A DNA stretch of 64,000 nt from Isoetes taiwanensis (GCA_021234155.1 JAJEKV010000003.1:27385166-27449165); one strand, 5' to 3'. Positions 46,498 to 59,837 are shown, counted from the first letter of the stretch. Notes: generated from the sequence alone by a model not told the origin. Made by a program: numbers and translations.

Positions 46498-46710
46498 CTC
46501 CATTCCTCTATGCTTTGTTGGATGATCTAGTTTCCAACAAGTCTGCAGTAGAGCTGCCAATGCAAAGTGATCGAATCTTTGGCTATGCCGAGGTACATGA
46601 CATAAACCCACATGGAGGAGGGCTTGCCCCCCTAGGGGCAACCCAAAAAGGACAAATTTTGACGTCGATAAGCCTGATAATGCGATTATCTGTCTTCGCT
46701 TTGGATGTCA
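46498..46710. other. Spacer between TYW1 remnant and LTR; small palindrome
   Basis: There is no coding sequence. TTGCCCC-CCTA-GGGGCAA (about 46623-46640) is a perfect short hairpin. TYW1 similarity ends near 46500, well before the LTR at 46711. Confidence 0.4.
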
Positions 46711-48247
46711 TGTGACGCTCCCTAAATATATACGGCGCTCCGGACGTATACATACAGGGACTTCCCCCTCCCATGGCAATCAGCTCACCATGAGCAGGGC
46801 CCTCCGTCTAACTCAGACCATCCGTAGAGAGATGCCCGAGTGAAGGACACGGAGGTGTCATTCGGCCCACGCCTTCAATGGGACTCCTAAGTTGTGGAAG
46901 CGTGAATACATGTTAGCACACAGCATAAATCATATATAAATAAGCACCACGAAGGGTGGCACATCCATCCAAGTACTAACGGCAAAGAATATGCATCTAA
47001 TCCTAAGGAAAACACCCCAAACCCCAGGTTCTACCCCGGTTCAGACTCCTGTGAGGATGGACTGACGGCTCGGTCTCAAGAGATCAACACACAGAGCTAT
47101 AACCTGGCGTTGGCTGGCATAGAACAGTGGCTAGGGTTGTCCACTCCATCCGCCCCTCCTGTGCACATTTTGCAGATGAGTCGAATCATGCTATGGCGTC
47201 ACTATAGCCTTCCGGAGACGCAGACTCAAGGTAACCACCCTTCGAGCCTACTCCAGGTTACATCTCCCTGGTCCGATGAGGCAGGTCGGGGAAGTGTCCC
47301 CTTCCAGGATCGCGGTTCCATGGGTGGGCTAGAGAATACGTGCCGCATCAGCGACCCCCACATCCGTACCCGACCTACTCCCCTAACTTTATCATCAAAG
47401 TACAGGATGCCCCATACGGGTCACACCTCTGCACCCAAGGAGTGTCAGACCCATACTCGGCCCTCTACGTGACCGACTATCAGGCCTAGCCCACTGTAAG
47501 AGTCTCAGGAGCCTTTTATGTTCGTGCAAGACCCCACCCCCACTTCCCCACTGCGTCCCTTCTCTGGTGCTGAGCAATTCCATAGCATCCACGGCCCGGT
47601 GGTCTCTTGTGCACAGGCCGTATCTAATGGGAATAATACATGGCTCTATCTAGGAGCATACTACAATACATGGGCTCAGAGGTCTCTACCCCCCGTAATC
47701 CCCCATCTCCAGAGTCCTAACTATGCAAAGAACTACTAAACCATCAACCAAAGCACATACAGAGACTAGAGATAAGAATACTCACCATATCAATCAAGGG
47801 TTAGCCTAACAGGTAAACCACAGAGAAAAACAGAGAGAGAACACACCACAGAGAGGCGCTATGCTATAAATCAACAAAGTAACCCACTGACTAACCGTCA
47901 AATCGGTCTTGGGCTGCTCCATCTCGACTAACTGAAGGGCGCCTGGCGGCTGCTTCTCCTCCTCCATCTCCAATTGCTCCTAATTCGAATTGGGGCACAA
48001 AAGCCCCAATTTGGGTGTCCCAAATTGGAAACCCTGCCTTGCCCAATCGATTTGGGCCAGGTGGCATGTCATTAATTAACTAATTTAAGCTAATTAGGTT
48101 AATTAAGACAAAAATACACTTAATTAGGGTTTATTAATCCCTTTTAGGTCAACCCCCTAGGTTGACATACCCCATGGTGGCGTATGCCTACTACGTGACG
48201 TGTCAGTATATTTATACGTATACCGTATAAATACGTGGAGCGTCACA
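46711..48247 (-). mobile_element. LTR of a Ty3/gypsy-type element (LTR-A, minus orientation)
   Basis: The segment starts TGTGACGCTCC and ends GGAGCGTCACA, so its ends are an 11-bp inverted repeat with TG/CA tips. To its right lies TTCTCCCCACCTTAGAAATG, the reverse of the AAGGTGGGGAGAA-type polypurine tract that precedes 3' LTRs in many plant gypsy elements. LTR-A is therefore the 3' LTR of a minus-strand element. Interior stretches match the reverse complement of LTR-B, for example CTTGTGCACAGGCCG near 47608. No TSD is seen for a solo LTR. Confidence 0.8.
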
Positions 48248-51200
48248 TTCTCCCCACCTTAGAAATGATGTTGTCCTCAGCATCAAGACTACTCTTGTTG
48301 CAGAGCAACACATCGTGCATTAAGGGGAAGTCTCCCCTCCTTAAAGAGATAGCGTGATATTATAAGTCAGACAGACTTTGTTATGTTTAAAGTGATTAAG
48401 TTTAAAATGGCTTGTAATGTGGAATTTATAACTCGGGGATATAAAAGGTAGAGGTATAGGTCAGACATGATCATCGTTTAGGACCGTCAAAAGTGAATAG
48501 TCAAGATTTGTGAAAGTCTCACTGTTTCATTCGTGGTGACGAGTTCAGAGTTTATCTAATTTAGAAATCATTCTTTTTATATACGTGTAACTGATTATAT
48601 ATTATAGACAGATATAGATATAAGCAAGTTCTATTTGTTGTTCTTATATTTTAATACGGAGTTATTAATCTCGTACTGTTTAGTAGAAAGCCATTCTAAT
48701 GATATTAACTTCTGTATATATGTGTATTATATTCCTGCTTGACTTTGTAATTCATTTTGTTACAGCCAGCCCTAATTTAATTTTGTAGCATATTTTTGTT
48801 TTCCTATTTTATTACAGTTTTAGGACAATTATATATTGTACTGTATTGGACAGTTTTACCTATATACTTGAATATTAAGTACAGACAGAGGTTCTTCATG
48901 ATTTATTATTCATAACCTTGTTATAAGGTAATCTAAGTCTCGTTATTTGTGTAAGACATACATACTTATCTCCTTCTATTATATTTGATTATGTGTTTCT
49001 CCTGTATCACAGAAGGGCAGTTGTGACTATGGTGTCCACGACAGAAGCATCGAAGACATGCCTGGTCCCGCTTGAGGCTATTATATAATGATGGATATTG
49101 CCATTCAACGTAGAAGGAGATTGGATATAGCACCATATATCTGATGGAGAAGTAGTTTATGATTATCTACGATCGACCACGTTAGAGAGGTACTATACTA
49201 AGGTGGAAACTGGATTATAAGTATCCAGCTCCTGAAAGGGAGACCACTTTAGAAGTGTAGGTTTTGACCATGATGGTGCAGGCATAGAATGTCGACCCGA
49301 CATTTTATAGCTAATGCTACTTGAATGGAGGTATGATTGGCGGAAAGGTAGAGAATAATGTTGTATGAGGATGCGGATCCATAGACTACGGATTATAAAA
49401 TTACACATAGGTTGCGTTTCGTAAGGAGATTGATGTTCCTGAGGTGTGCAATAACGATGGAAGCATGTGCATGATTAAGATGACCACATAGTCACGTGGA
49501 TACGCTTAATGACGTTGGTCAAATGCATGACCATTAGGCATGATATAAATTAAGGAAATGGACACATCTTATGTCGGTTGGGAGCATCGAGATGCTGAAT
49601 AAAAGACTGGACAATAGTGTGGAACGTAGTTGCACACAAGGTGAAGAGAGTCGAGGTCGAGCTGACGAAGACAGGAATAAGCATTCTGTAAGATGGCTGG
49701 AATGGAAGAGGGCAATTGCTAGCAAAAGATGCAACCGTCTGAAAGCTACAAAGTATGTTGGAGCCCTGGCGAAGCGAGACTATGAAGGAAGTTGACCTTC
49801 AACGAGTGATACACTAGGGAGGCAAGTAATGCACCCACCAGGCCAGTGTTTGGCAAGAGGTACTTGAAAGTTGTTGGAGGGATACTTTGAATAGACCCAA
49901 GTCGGGAGTATGAATAAGGTAGCTGGCCAATGAACATCTCCCGAGGGAGAATGTAAGGGCGTATAATAGAACTTTTAGTTCACATTCCATATGAAGACGG
50001 AAGTAATGAAGATAAGAGTTCCTATACGAGTCGTTAAACATGGCCACTAGGACTTAGGGTGGCATTTGCCCCTGTGGAATTTGTGACTCAAGCTTGAGAA
50101 CCAAGGGAACTATGGCTAGAGAGTCTAGAAGGTGTGATGTCGAAACCACAACATGTCCATAGTAGCAGAGAACTGAGTCGAGGAAAAAGATTGGTGGCAA
50201 GTATGAACATAGCTAGGTGGCTATGTCAAATAATCACTATGAATCTAGACTTAGAGTTGGCTCACACGTGTACCCAGTCCAAGCCTGAATTATAACATAT
50301 TGATAGCTCAAAGTAGGGCTGATGATGAACAATTAAAAAGGTCTCGAAGTGCATAAAATATCTGCGAGAGGTGATTGTTCGCATCAGCAAAGGCTTCCTG
50401 CTTAGTACAATCCCAATAATTCCAAGTGCGACGGAGCGTATGCTAGAAATGTTTGAAAGCGTGATCGCGAAGGATGCTAACGATCTCGAAACCCTTGATG
50501 GGGTCGTACAGCTATCGAAGATGTCGATTGTGATATTTAGATGTATATCATATTGGAGATAGTAGAATATTCGTATAAGGCGAGTGAAATATTACTTAGG
50601 TATGCTTAAAGAATAAGCATAATGATAGGCATATTGGATTAAGTACGATCCAGGAGAGATAAGCAGTCAAGTTACCCCAATGGTTGGAGTTGCCTATCGT
50701 AAGTTCCTCGTACTAAGGAAAATGGAAAGAATTTAAATCAGTGAAAATAGCTAGAGTAAGTCTAGCATATACGGTGATGTTACATTCAAAACATCCGGAG
50801 GATGGTTGGAACGGTGTTGGAATAACTGATAATGAGAGCTTAACTACTCAAAGGTTCTAGATACCAATGAATTATTTCAGCGTTATAAGCTGAGAGCATC
50901 TATTCGGTTTTGGGAATAATTTAAGGATGTATCAGATATGTCATCCCCCTGATAGAAGAAAAGAAGGAGTACGCCGACTTTGGCGATTATATCTTTAACC
51001 TAGCAATTCCAAGTCCCGATAAAAATCAAGACGAGGTGTATAGATGAGAAGGGGTGAGGTTATATAGACCAGTAGTCCATATATCGCAAGAGTTACCCTA
51101 CTCGCGGGGAACAATTCTAGATACTGAAGTAGAAGCTGGAAGATCGGTTGCCTTGAGGCATAGACCTCTTAGAGGTTATGACTTTGAAACTCTTAAGAGG

Positions 51201-51909
51201 GTAAGGAATCGGATGACCATATGACGGTGATTAATGAAGATTGAAACATTGGGTTTTCCTATGAACAGGCCATGAGGTTTTAGTGCCTCCACTTCATTAT
51301 GAGGGAGCCAAAGACGGCAGCATTTAAAGCTGATCAAAAACTGAAGTTCACAAGATAACTTAAGAAAAATAGGTTAATTGTGACTAAGCATGGTTGGTAT
51401 GGAGGACCCAAAGGATCCTTAGCGAAAGAAGCCTTTAGAAAGCTCCTCATGTGGGGTAGTAGCCTTCAAAATTATAGCATAATCCCGTGGGGGAATCATA
51501 GTTTACGTATGGGGTTAAAGTACCATAAGGCACTAAGGAATGGTTGAAATAGGTAGAGACCCTATCAAAATATAGGCAACATACACAAGTCCAACATAGA
51601 GTTGGGCCCTGTCCATTTGGGAAGTAAGTGGCAACCACATTATAAAGGTACAGAGGCAATGGGTTTTGTTCGAAAAAGCTACCGAGGTTACACTTTAGCT
51701 AGGTTAGAGTAGAGCTCTAGCATTGCAGAATGTGGAGATATGTTTATTATGTACATATCATGTACACATATGATAAACATCTTGGAGAAGTAATCCAAGT
51801 AGCGATACAAGGAGAGAAAAACGAGTGTACTCCAAAGTTACTACTGAAGGGTATGGAGATATATTCGAAATGTGCAAAGGCCCGCCAATCCGTTGCATGC
51901 TAGGGTAGT
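48248..51909 (-). mobile_element. Degenerate interior of the LTR-A retrotransposon
   Basis: Only the left border (TTCTCCCCACC with GTTGTCCTCAGC) is recognisable as the 3' end of a gypsy pol region on the minus strand. The remaining 3.6 kb has short open frames on both strands and no domain I can name. It is presumed old pol sequence with many mutations. The right border abuts LTR-B without a visible polypurine tract. Confidence 0.45.
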
Positions 51910-53556
51910 TGTGACGGTCCAGGGGAATATACGCCATAAATACGTAATACGTAATATTCCTGGATCCGTCACCATACAAGTCTATCTTCATAGCCTTGTA
52001 TACCATAGATTGTGGCACTAGGGGGCATGGCTAAGTTATTATCATAACTTAGCCAACCATAGGTTAAGCCATTATCCACGTGGCCTTAACCTATTGGGGC
52101 ACCGCCACACAGGACTCACCCGATTGGTGCCACGTGGCATCCTAGGTGGACCTAACTCATATAGGCATAAACCCTAACCCTAGACCTCTTTCCAGCCCTA
52201 GCACCCAGAGACTCACCTACTCGTTCGAAACCCCGTTTCGAACATCGTTTGCTGTGGCATAGACTGGTGCAGCAGCCCCAGCAGGGTAGATTCGTTCTTG
52301 GAGTAGGAGCGGCATCTCGTGAGTCGGAGACCATGGAGGCACACGGATCTGGAGGGAGAGCTTCAGGAGCAGGTATGTAGGATAGTAGTTGTGATAGCTC
52401 ATCTGGAAATTAGCATTCCAGATATGCTAGTATTTTGTATCTAGAGTAGAGCCCATATTCAACATCTTGAACCCTAATCAAGGAACCCTAACTATTAGTT
52501 AGATTTGTATGATTAGGTTAAGATGTTCTTCTTATGATTATTCTCGTGATGTGATGATTATGTGATGATGGTTGATCATGTGTGCTCCTCTTGTATTGGG
52601 AAGGGGGGTAGAGACCTAGAGCCATATGTAGTATGCTCCTAGAGTAGATCCCTTAGTTCCTATTAGATGCGGCCTGTGCATAGGAGCCCACCAGGCTATT
52701 GAGGCTATGATATGACTCAGCACCATATAACGGGACTAGAGGGAAAGTGGAGGGAGGATCCCTGCCGAGTGGGGGCTTCGGGGGATCCCATAGTGGGCTA
52801 GGCTTATGGTCGGTCACCCGTGTGTGGGCGAGCATGGGTCCGACACCTCCTGGGGCAATGGTGTTGCCACGCCTCGAGAGCTGCAAGTGTTGGCTTGGCT
52901 CTCGTTTTGGGGGGTTCACGGTCAGCACGAATCGTGGGTGTCGCCACGATTCTCTAGCCGCCACGGCACCTCTAGATCCGGGAAGGGGAGATGCAACCTT
53001 TCTGCCTCATCGGACCGTGGGAGATGCAACTGGAGTAGTCCCGATGGGTGATGCCATGGGATTGCGTGATCCAGGAAGGCTAGAGTCCCTGTCGAGAGCC
53101 TGATCTAGCCCATTCATAAAGTATGCATGGGAGGGGCGGATGGAGTGGTCAACCCTAGCCATTGTTCTATGCCAGCCCCTCGCCATTGCCATGACTCGGT
53201 GCCCGCTCTATCTTGAGGCCTAGCGGTCGGTCACCCTCCTTTACAGTCCGAACCGGGGTAGGAGCTCTCATGTTTTATGGTTCGTGATTATCATCTTTGC
53301 CTTGGTTTATGAGTGATGCACTACCCTTCGAGGTAGTACTTGTATATGTTGATGCTAGTTCTGACGTGTTATCGCTTCCGCTGTTATAGGAGCCCATAGG
53401 GGAAGGGCGCGCAAGACACCTTCGTGTTCCCTTCCCGCACTAAGAGTCATCTCAGAGTGCGGGGTAGACGAAGGGCCCATGCGGTTGTTGAGCCGGATGG
53501 GGGATTTCCTGCCGAGTGTACGGCCGGGCGCCGTACGTTTAGCAGGGAGCGTCACA
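51910..53556 (+). mobile_element. LTR of a related element (LTR-B, plus orientation)
   Basis: The segment starts TGTGACGGTCCAGGGG and ends GCAGGGAGCGTCACA. It is followed by GTAGTTGGCACTTG, which may be a decayed primer-binding region of the TTGGTATCAGAGC type. That suggests a 5' LTR of a plus-strand element. Parts align with the reverse complement of LTR-A (GGCCTGTGCATAGGAG, GACTCAGCACCAT). It contains a perfect stem GGCTAAGTTAT-TATC-ATAACTTAGCC near 52040. Confidence 0.75.
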
Positions 53557-54768
53557 GTAGTTGGCACTTGAAATAAATGTCAAGGGCTCACAGAATAGAG
53601 GTCAAGATGATGGAGTTGAATAGTACAATAGTACAACTCTAGGATGTGTAGCAAATAGCAGTTACTTGCTAGAAGTTCAAATGTGTCTTGCATAGACACT
53701 TAAGACTATCTTTTCCACATGATCCATACCTGGATCAGGCAGAGGTGAAAAGCATGGGTTACATGGAGGTGTAAGTCAGAATATACAGGACTCGAACATG
53801 GATACAAGTCCAGGTTATATCAAATGTCGGTATTGTAGGAAGACTCATAAAATACCAGGTAGGCACCTTGATGACTCCAGGTAATTTACGATTAGTACGA
53901 AGGCTCACCCGCTCTTAGGCCATGACTATGGCTTAAATGAGGATGCCAAGTCATTTGGAATGCCAGAACAACAGCATAACATCATGACAGAGAAATGTAA
54001 TGACTAACATTTCAAGGATGTAGGACAACGTTGAATCATAACCCCCAATGATAGGTGGGTCAACAATATAGGGAACATATAATAGCAGCTTAGAAGCCAC
54101 AAGACGATTAATGAATACGTAAAGGACTAAATGGATTGGTGACTCTACTGAATAAAGGTCACAACCAAAGGGTGAAATGTGTACGCTGTGGCAGGCGTAA
54201 GGGTGGGAATACTGAAAATCGATCATAGACGTAGAAAACATATTGAAGAAGAGAAGGAATAAAGGACCCTTATGAATGATATTTAGCAATCTGGATAGGA
54301 AGGTTATTTCCTAACATGAAGGGTAGTCTTTGCTAACATGCAAAGGTATACCTGCGGCCTGAAAGGCAGCAAGAGCTGAAAAACTCTTTAAAGATTTGGT
54401 GTATGGCTTAGAGAAGAAGACTTGCATGTCCTAGGACAACATGGTGAATTGAATTCACCAAGGACATTTTTAATAAATAGATAGATAGATGAGGACATAT
54501 GACGGAGCCCTAGAGACTTGAACACAAGATCTCTGGATAGAGGAGGCCTATCGTGAGAGGTCTTTGGGTGGTATGGTCCCCTGGGATCTTCACGTAATCC
54601 CTTGGAATATGTAAGTTCATTTGCGGAACTTAATGACGTTTAGGCACTAAAATAATGGTTGGAAACATTTTCCTGGGACCATATCTAGGTACCCTAGAAG
54701 GAGGTGGATAGTCAACAATGGTTGGATGGCATTGGAATGTACGGGAGAACAACTCCAAAAGAGGGTAG
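53557..54768 (+). pseudogene. Gag remnant of the LTR-B element
   Basis: The sequence after LTR-B is heavily mutated. A piece near 53827-53872 reads CRYCRKTHKIPGRHL, a worn form of the CCHC zinc knuckle of gag. No long frame remains. The younger gypsy element at 54769 has inserted here and cuts it off. Confidence 0.5.
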
Positions 54769-55528
54769 TGTTGCCCATTTTTGGCAACATGGACCAGCAT
54801 CTATGTTTCAAAACCTTCATTCCATTTACATTTCCTTTAAGGAAAAGTTCCAGGCTATTGTGATCCCATCAGAGTTTGGAAGACATTTGACCAAGATTGG
54901 AAGACATTGGGGATCTCCTATTATGGCCTAGTCTTTTCCTTGAGGTAAAACACCTTTCTAGACACATTCCTATTAGCTTAACATTTTCCTTTGATTTGGA
55001 GACCAGGCAAAGGCTATAGCAAGTTTATCAAGGAGGCACAAGACATTTTACCAAAGCTCAAAACCTTATGAAGCTTGCTTGAGAAGTTTGAAGTCACACA
55101 CATGAGGATGCTACCCTAGAAGTGAAATTTGCTCTTATTCTAGCCTTGAAGTTTGGAAGACCCTTATAGAAGTTTGGAAGACCTTAGGCTTTGAGCAAAT
55201 CTATCTTCACTAGGAGGTATGAATTGAGCCCTAGAAACAATTTGAGATAAGATCAAGTGCTGAGAGGTACCCATCTCTTCTTCATTCCATTCATCTTACA
55301 TCCCCTTTCTATATCCCAAGAGCCTTCAGAACTTTTCCTTCACCATTGTTTCCACTTTTGAGACCTTTTCTCATCATTCTACTACTTATCTTTTATGAAT
55401 CCCACCTTCATTTGAGAATTGTCCCCTAGTGATCTTGAAAACCTTCAAAGGCAAAAAGGCTTCTTTCTCATTCTCATTTCATCTTCCTAAACCCTAGTAT
55501 AGCCTATTTACACCCCTTTTCCCATCTT
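54769..55528 (+). repeat. 5' LTR of the gypsy element (matched part; true end further right)
   Basis: This part is matched by the 3' LTR at 63241-64000. The real LTR continues into 55529-57266, but the boundary cannot be fixed because the second copy leaves the window and I find no clear TGG primer-binding site. A candidate lies at 57250-57255 (CACCTGGGAGTTG), very close to the gag ATG; that would give an LTR of about 2.5 kb. Confidence 0.85.
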
Positions 55529-57266
55529 TTCCTATGACTTTTCACCATCCTTATGTTCCAATATTCATTGACCATGGGTCAAAGGGACCAAAAATTCAAA
55601 TGTTTTAGTTTGACCTAAAAACCCTCTAGATGGAAAGCTTGGAAAAAAAGAGCTGACTTGGTCTTTTAAAATTCAAAAAAAACCTTTGGAAAGACCTTCA
55701 AAATTGGATTCTTGGGATGCGTGCCAAAAAATAAAAAACCTATTCTAGCCTATCTACCCTATCTATTTCTCGCATAGTTCGGTCACCTCCCCCTTTTTTC
55801 CCGTGGTGGCAGGCGTGGGGGGCGCATTTCTGGTGGGTGTCCCCTCTGCGTGGCACGCCAAATTTAATAGTGGGTCTGCATTTTTCCTTATATACCTTAG
55901 CCTCCGAACCACTTCGCCTCGTGGGATATATCACCCTTAAGAATTTTCGATGAACCCTAAGAAATAGGGGAACATGCTAAATCCGGCCAATTCGTACCTA
56001 AACTTGATTGAATCCCGCCAATTTCCGCCCGAAATTAGCTCCTAAACCTTTTCCGAAACCATGGGGATCCTTTGTGGCATTTGATTCGATGGAAATTGCT
56101 CAATTTGGGCCTCAAATCACTCAACCGAGCTAGCTTTTGGGAAGAACAGTTCTTAAACCAGTATCACAGATCAAATCGACACGCCCCTCAGAGATATACC
56201 TCTGTGATTTTGGCGCATTGAATTTTTGATATCCTTTTGCTCTGCTCTGCTCAGATTCCAGCTCCATTTCGTTCGAGATTGAAGTCCCTGTTCGTTGTGA
56301 CCTGTTCAGCATCGAAGCACCTCGTTTGCAAACTTAAATAATCACTCCATATTACTTCATTGGTATTTTTGAAGCTCTCGAAAGGCTCAAGCAGTCTTGA
56401 ATTTTCTCTCAAGCATTATTATTTTCAAAGCTTTGGTAATACCCTGTTGACATAGTCATACCTTCTGTATCACATTGCTATAATGCATAGTCTTTGCCTG
56501 AAAAATCATTGTCATCATTGTACATCCTTTTTTTTGTAGTTCTGCATTACCTTTTTAAAAAGCAAAAAAAAAAAAAACCAAAAACAAGACCAAAAATATT
56601 TACTCAGAAATTATATCTTCTTCAGGTAGTTGTATCTCATCCTTATAGAAATCCTAGACCCCTATACATTCGGAGAAAACATATAAAAAGATTTCTTTTC
56701 ATAACTGTTACAGAGTTTGTTCTTTTCTTGAGGTTTTGTTTACTTACAGAAAAATTAAAACATCCTTTTGCTATTCAAACCTTTTGCACGTGATCTAGAG
56801 GCTATTTTGAAGTTGCCTGCACAAATCCCAACCCAAAATTCCCCATCAAACTCCATCTGCAAAATTTGGCTCTCTGTTTTGGCACTGGCCAACTTTTTGA
56901 CCTGCCTTTGACCTCGATTTTCTTGACCTTCCCTTATTCAAATCAAGTCAAGTCTTCTCCACCATTTTCCTCTGCTTGTTGACCCCGATAACACCAATCA
57001 GATCTTCAAAATCTCTCAAGGTGTAATGCGCAAGTTCAGTTTTTGCTCTGACAGTTTTTTCAGTTTCAGGGACTCTAGTGATTTTGAAAAAACTAGCACT
57101 TAAAAAATGAATTTTCTGGTTTCATATAACAAGGATTGATCACCCTAAGTGATCTGGAGGTTCTAACCACTTTGTTTAAGATTCCTTTGAGGTTAGGCTA
57201 AAATTCCAGGTTTTAGGCTAACATTTTGGAGGTCCTACCGAGATTTTCACCTGGGAGTTGAACTCC
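55529..57266. other. Rest of 5' LTR and gag leader, no gene
   Basis: This is non-coding sequence with A-rich runs near 55665-55740 and 56550-56600. It belongs to the LTR and/or the untranslated leader of the gypsy element. No primer-binding site of the usual Met, Asp or Arg type is recognisable. Confidence 0.5.
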
Positions 57267-58320
57267 ATGGCACCAAGAAAGACTGCTGAGCCTGCTGAGC
57301 AACCTGAGATAGCAGGTCAACCAGAGCTAGTAGGGGTAAGCATGAAAGTGGCTACCAGTTCCACAGCAAATATTACAAATGTTTCTGCTTTGCCTTTTCC
57401 TCCACAAGCCCCTTACCAATTTGAGCTCACTATACCTGTTCCTTCCCCTTGTTATGATTCTTCCATGAATGCTAACCATTTCTTGAAGAATTTTGAAGAA
57501 TATTATGAGGAGCATGGAAAGAAGAAAGGTACCAGGTTTGCTGAGTTTATCAAATGCATGAAAGGTGATGAGGCCAGATCCTGGTTGGATTTCGAACTGT
57601 CAATAGGTACTAAGTGGGATGAATTGGAACAAAAGTTTCTGTCAAGGTTTGGTAAGACTACCTCACCCCAGGATCTTGTCTTTGAGCTCAATTCTTTTTC
57701 TATTAAATCTGGTGAAAGTGTGAAACAGTATGTGGAAAGATTTAACTCTTACTTGCTGGTTTGTAATAGGAACCATGTTTCCCACCCAACTTTGCATCTG
57801 GTTGCTTCCTTTATCAAGAGGTCTGATGTCCAGGCCTAAGATTTATAGAAAGTTATTAAAACTTCAAAAGTTTGGTGAGCTAGATTCAATCCATAAGACA
57901 TTTGTAAAGGTGTAGATTTAGTAGAAATGCTAAGCTATCGCACGATGATGAAATCAGAGATCCATTCTACCCTCCTCATCATGATACTGAGCACGAGTCA
58001 CACTATGCTAATGCTGCCCCTGTGTATGCAGTTCAGAAGGAAAAAAAGAAGCCAAAAGCTGAAGAGCTAGACCCTCAGGTTTCAGAAATGAAATCTGAGA
58101 TAAGTAAGGTATCTGAAGCTCTCTTAGAAGTTACCAAACAACTCATGGAGTTAAAAAATAGTAATAATGCCCCTTCTTCTAGCTCTGCCATACACGAATG
58201 CACAAACCGCGTGGTAAACCCTATCATAGAGCTGAAAATTGCTTTGCAAGATCTGTCCTAAATGCCACAAAAGGGGCCATTTTGGTAGAGAATGTCTGTT
58301 TGTTCTTTTGCAAAGAGATA
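57267..58320 (+). pseudogene. Gypsy gag (capsid + zinc knuckle), broken
   Basis: ATG 57267 opens a 190-codon frame with the retrotransposon gag domain: NANHFLKNFEEYYEEHGKKK, DEARSWLDFEL, W-ELEQKFLSRFG and SVKQYVERFNSYL. It stops at 57837-57839. Sequence continues in other frames, including a lysine-rich, coiled-coil-like stretch (58022-58260). The zinc knuckle CPKCHKRGHFGREC is at 58254-58295 and has the CX2CX4HX4C spacing. Gag forms the particle that packages the element RNA. Confidence 0.85.
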
Positions 58321-58834
58321 GGTCATGAAGAGAAGTTCTGCAGGTGTCAATAAGAATTACCTTGCAAAGCAAGAAAAAGGCAAACAGTGTCCAATATTAG
58401 TTTTATTGAGGCTTGTGCAGGAAGAACAAGAAGAACAAGATGTTATGGTTGTGCAAACACGTGCTAGGCTCTCATTCTGGTACATCTGCAAGTTCTGTCC
58501 CACCAAGTGTAGCTCCTAAGGTAACCTTTCAGCCAAATCCTCGGGGATATAGCTCCTCCCCCGCTCAAAGGTATAAAAGTAAAGATTCTCGAGCTTGATG
58601 AATTTGACTTGCTTATGAAAAACTCCAAGGTTTCTTTGTAGACTTACTAACTTTATTGAGGATTGCACCATCATATAGGGAAAAGCTTATCAAAAATACC
58701 CAAAATGTTGAAGAAATTGCTGAAGAAACTTGCAACAACATTTTCAGTAGCCTTACACGAAAGCACAATTGAAGATCCGTGTGCTTTTATTTGTAGTGCT
58801 ACTATAGGGACCTCCCATTTAGATAAGGTTTTCT

Positions 58835-59161
58835 TTGGATGGAGGTTCTTCCCTAAATGTCATGCCTTATCATGTTATGAAAACATTGAATCTCAAAGTA
58901 GAAGACAACACTTCTATTGTTCTAAAATCCTTTTCCAATGCTAAGGTAGTACCAAAGGGAGTGGTGAGAAATGTGTCAATATGTGTCTGGGGAATCATTG
59001 TCTTAGCTACATTTATGGTTGTTGATTTTGAGAATGTTAACCATGCTAACATCTATGATTTATTATTGGGAAGAAGGTGGATGAAAACAGTAGATGCTAG
59101 GCCTATATGGTGCGAAGGCATTTGCACTATTTCAAATGGAACAACTTCCATTAAATGGTAA
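58835..59161 (+). pseudogene. Gypsy aspartic protease domain
   Basis: The frame reads LDGGSSLNVMPYHVMKTLNL at the active-site region (DGGS in place of DTG/DSG, as in several plant gypsy groups) and ends with the flap partner IYDLLLGRRWM. It is open for 108 codons and separated from gag by stops. The protease would cut the polyprotein. Confidence 0.8.
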
Positions 59162-59307
59162 ACAAGACTGACCCTTACGCTAACATTGGATTCATAGATG
59201 TGGATATTTTGCGGGAAAAAGAGTTAGGAGTCTACGGTTTAGGTGCGGATGTTGATATGAATGCGAAGTTATCAACTTTGCTCATGTAGAGTTCCCCGAT
59301 CCAAGCG

Positions 59308-59815
59308 AAAACAAGGCCTACCTTTGGTTTGATGGAGGTATGTCTAAAAAATTAGGGATTGCTTCTTCCGCCGCTATTCTCGAAGGATGCTGGATCTTGT
59401 TCGATGACTAAGATAGGGAGAATTCATCCTAATATTTCTTCTAATGCAAAGAGTATAGGGCCCTCATTGCAGGCCTACAGAAGCAAGATTCATGAATATT
59501 TCCCATATTGTTATCTATGGAGACTCACAACTTGTTTGCAAAACAGATTTTGGGGAATACCAAACAAAACATCAAGATATGGAGGATCTGAACACACAAG
59601 CTCAAGAATTGCTAACTTTTTTTGATCATTGGGAAATTTATCATATTCCAAGGTCTAAAAACTTTGAGGCTGATTCTTTGTGCAGGAAAACACTCTTAGA
59701 GCATCTCTCTGAGGGAGCTATCAAGGAAGATGTCCTAGATGAAGATGAACTCTCTCAGTTCCATCCTATCTTGACCATCAACTTTGGCACAAGAAGAATC
59801 ACACCAAGAACTTGA
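59308..59815 (+). pseudogene. Archaeal-type RNase H, placed before reverse transcriptase
   Basis: Pieces in two frames: AYLWFDGGMSKKLGIASSA (first Asp) and VIYGDSQLVCKTDFGEYQTK (GDS motif), followed by EIYHIPRSKNFEADSLCRK, the usual tail of this domain. It matches the extra RNase H of the Tat/Ogre branch better than the ordinary gypsy one. In the order I know, that extra domain follows RT and the gypsy RNase H. Here it precedes the pre-RT motif DVFAWEYSELKGVDRSI at about 59910. Stops lie between its halves. Confidence 0.75.
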
Positions 59816-59837
59816 AGTGCACAAGGGAGGTATGTCC

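Noticed and set aside
47110-47739. Open frames of 120 and 73 codons in LTR-A
   Set aside because: They lie wholly inside an LTR, are in different frames, and match no protein; LTR-B does not keep them.
52653-53103. Open frames of about 100-118 codons on both strands in LTR-B
   Set aside because: GC-rich LTR sequence gives long chance frames on both strands; no domain is seen.
46711-53556. A single LTR retrotransposon with LTR-A and LTR-B as its ends
   Set aside because: The two LTRs are inverted relative to each other, so they cannot be the ends of one normal element.
54477-54491. GATA microsatellite
   Set aside because: Only about three units of ATAG are present, too short to report as a repeat.
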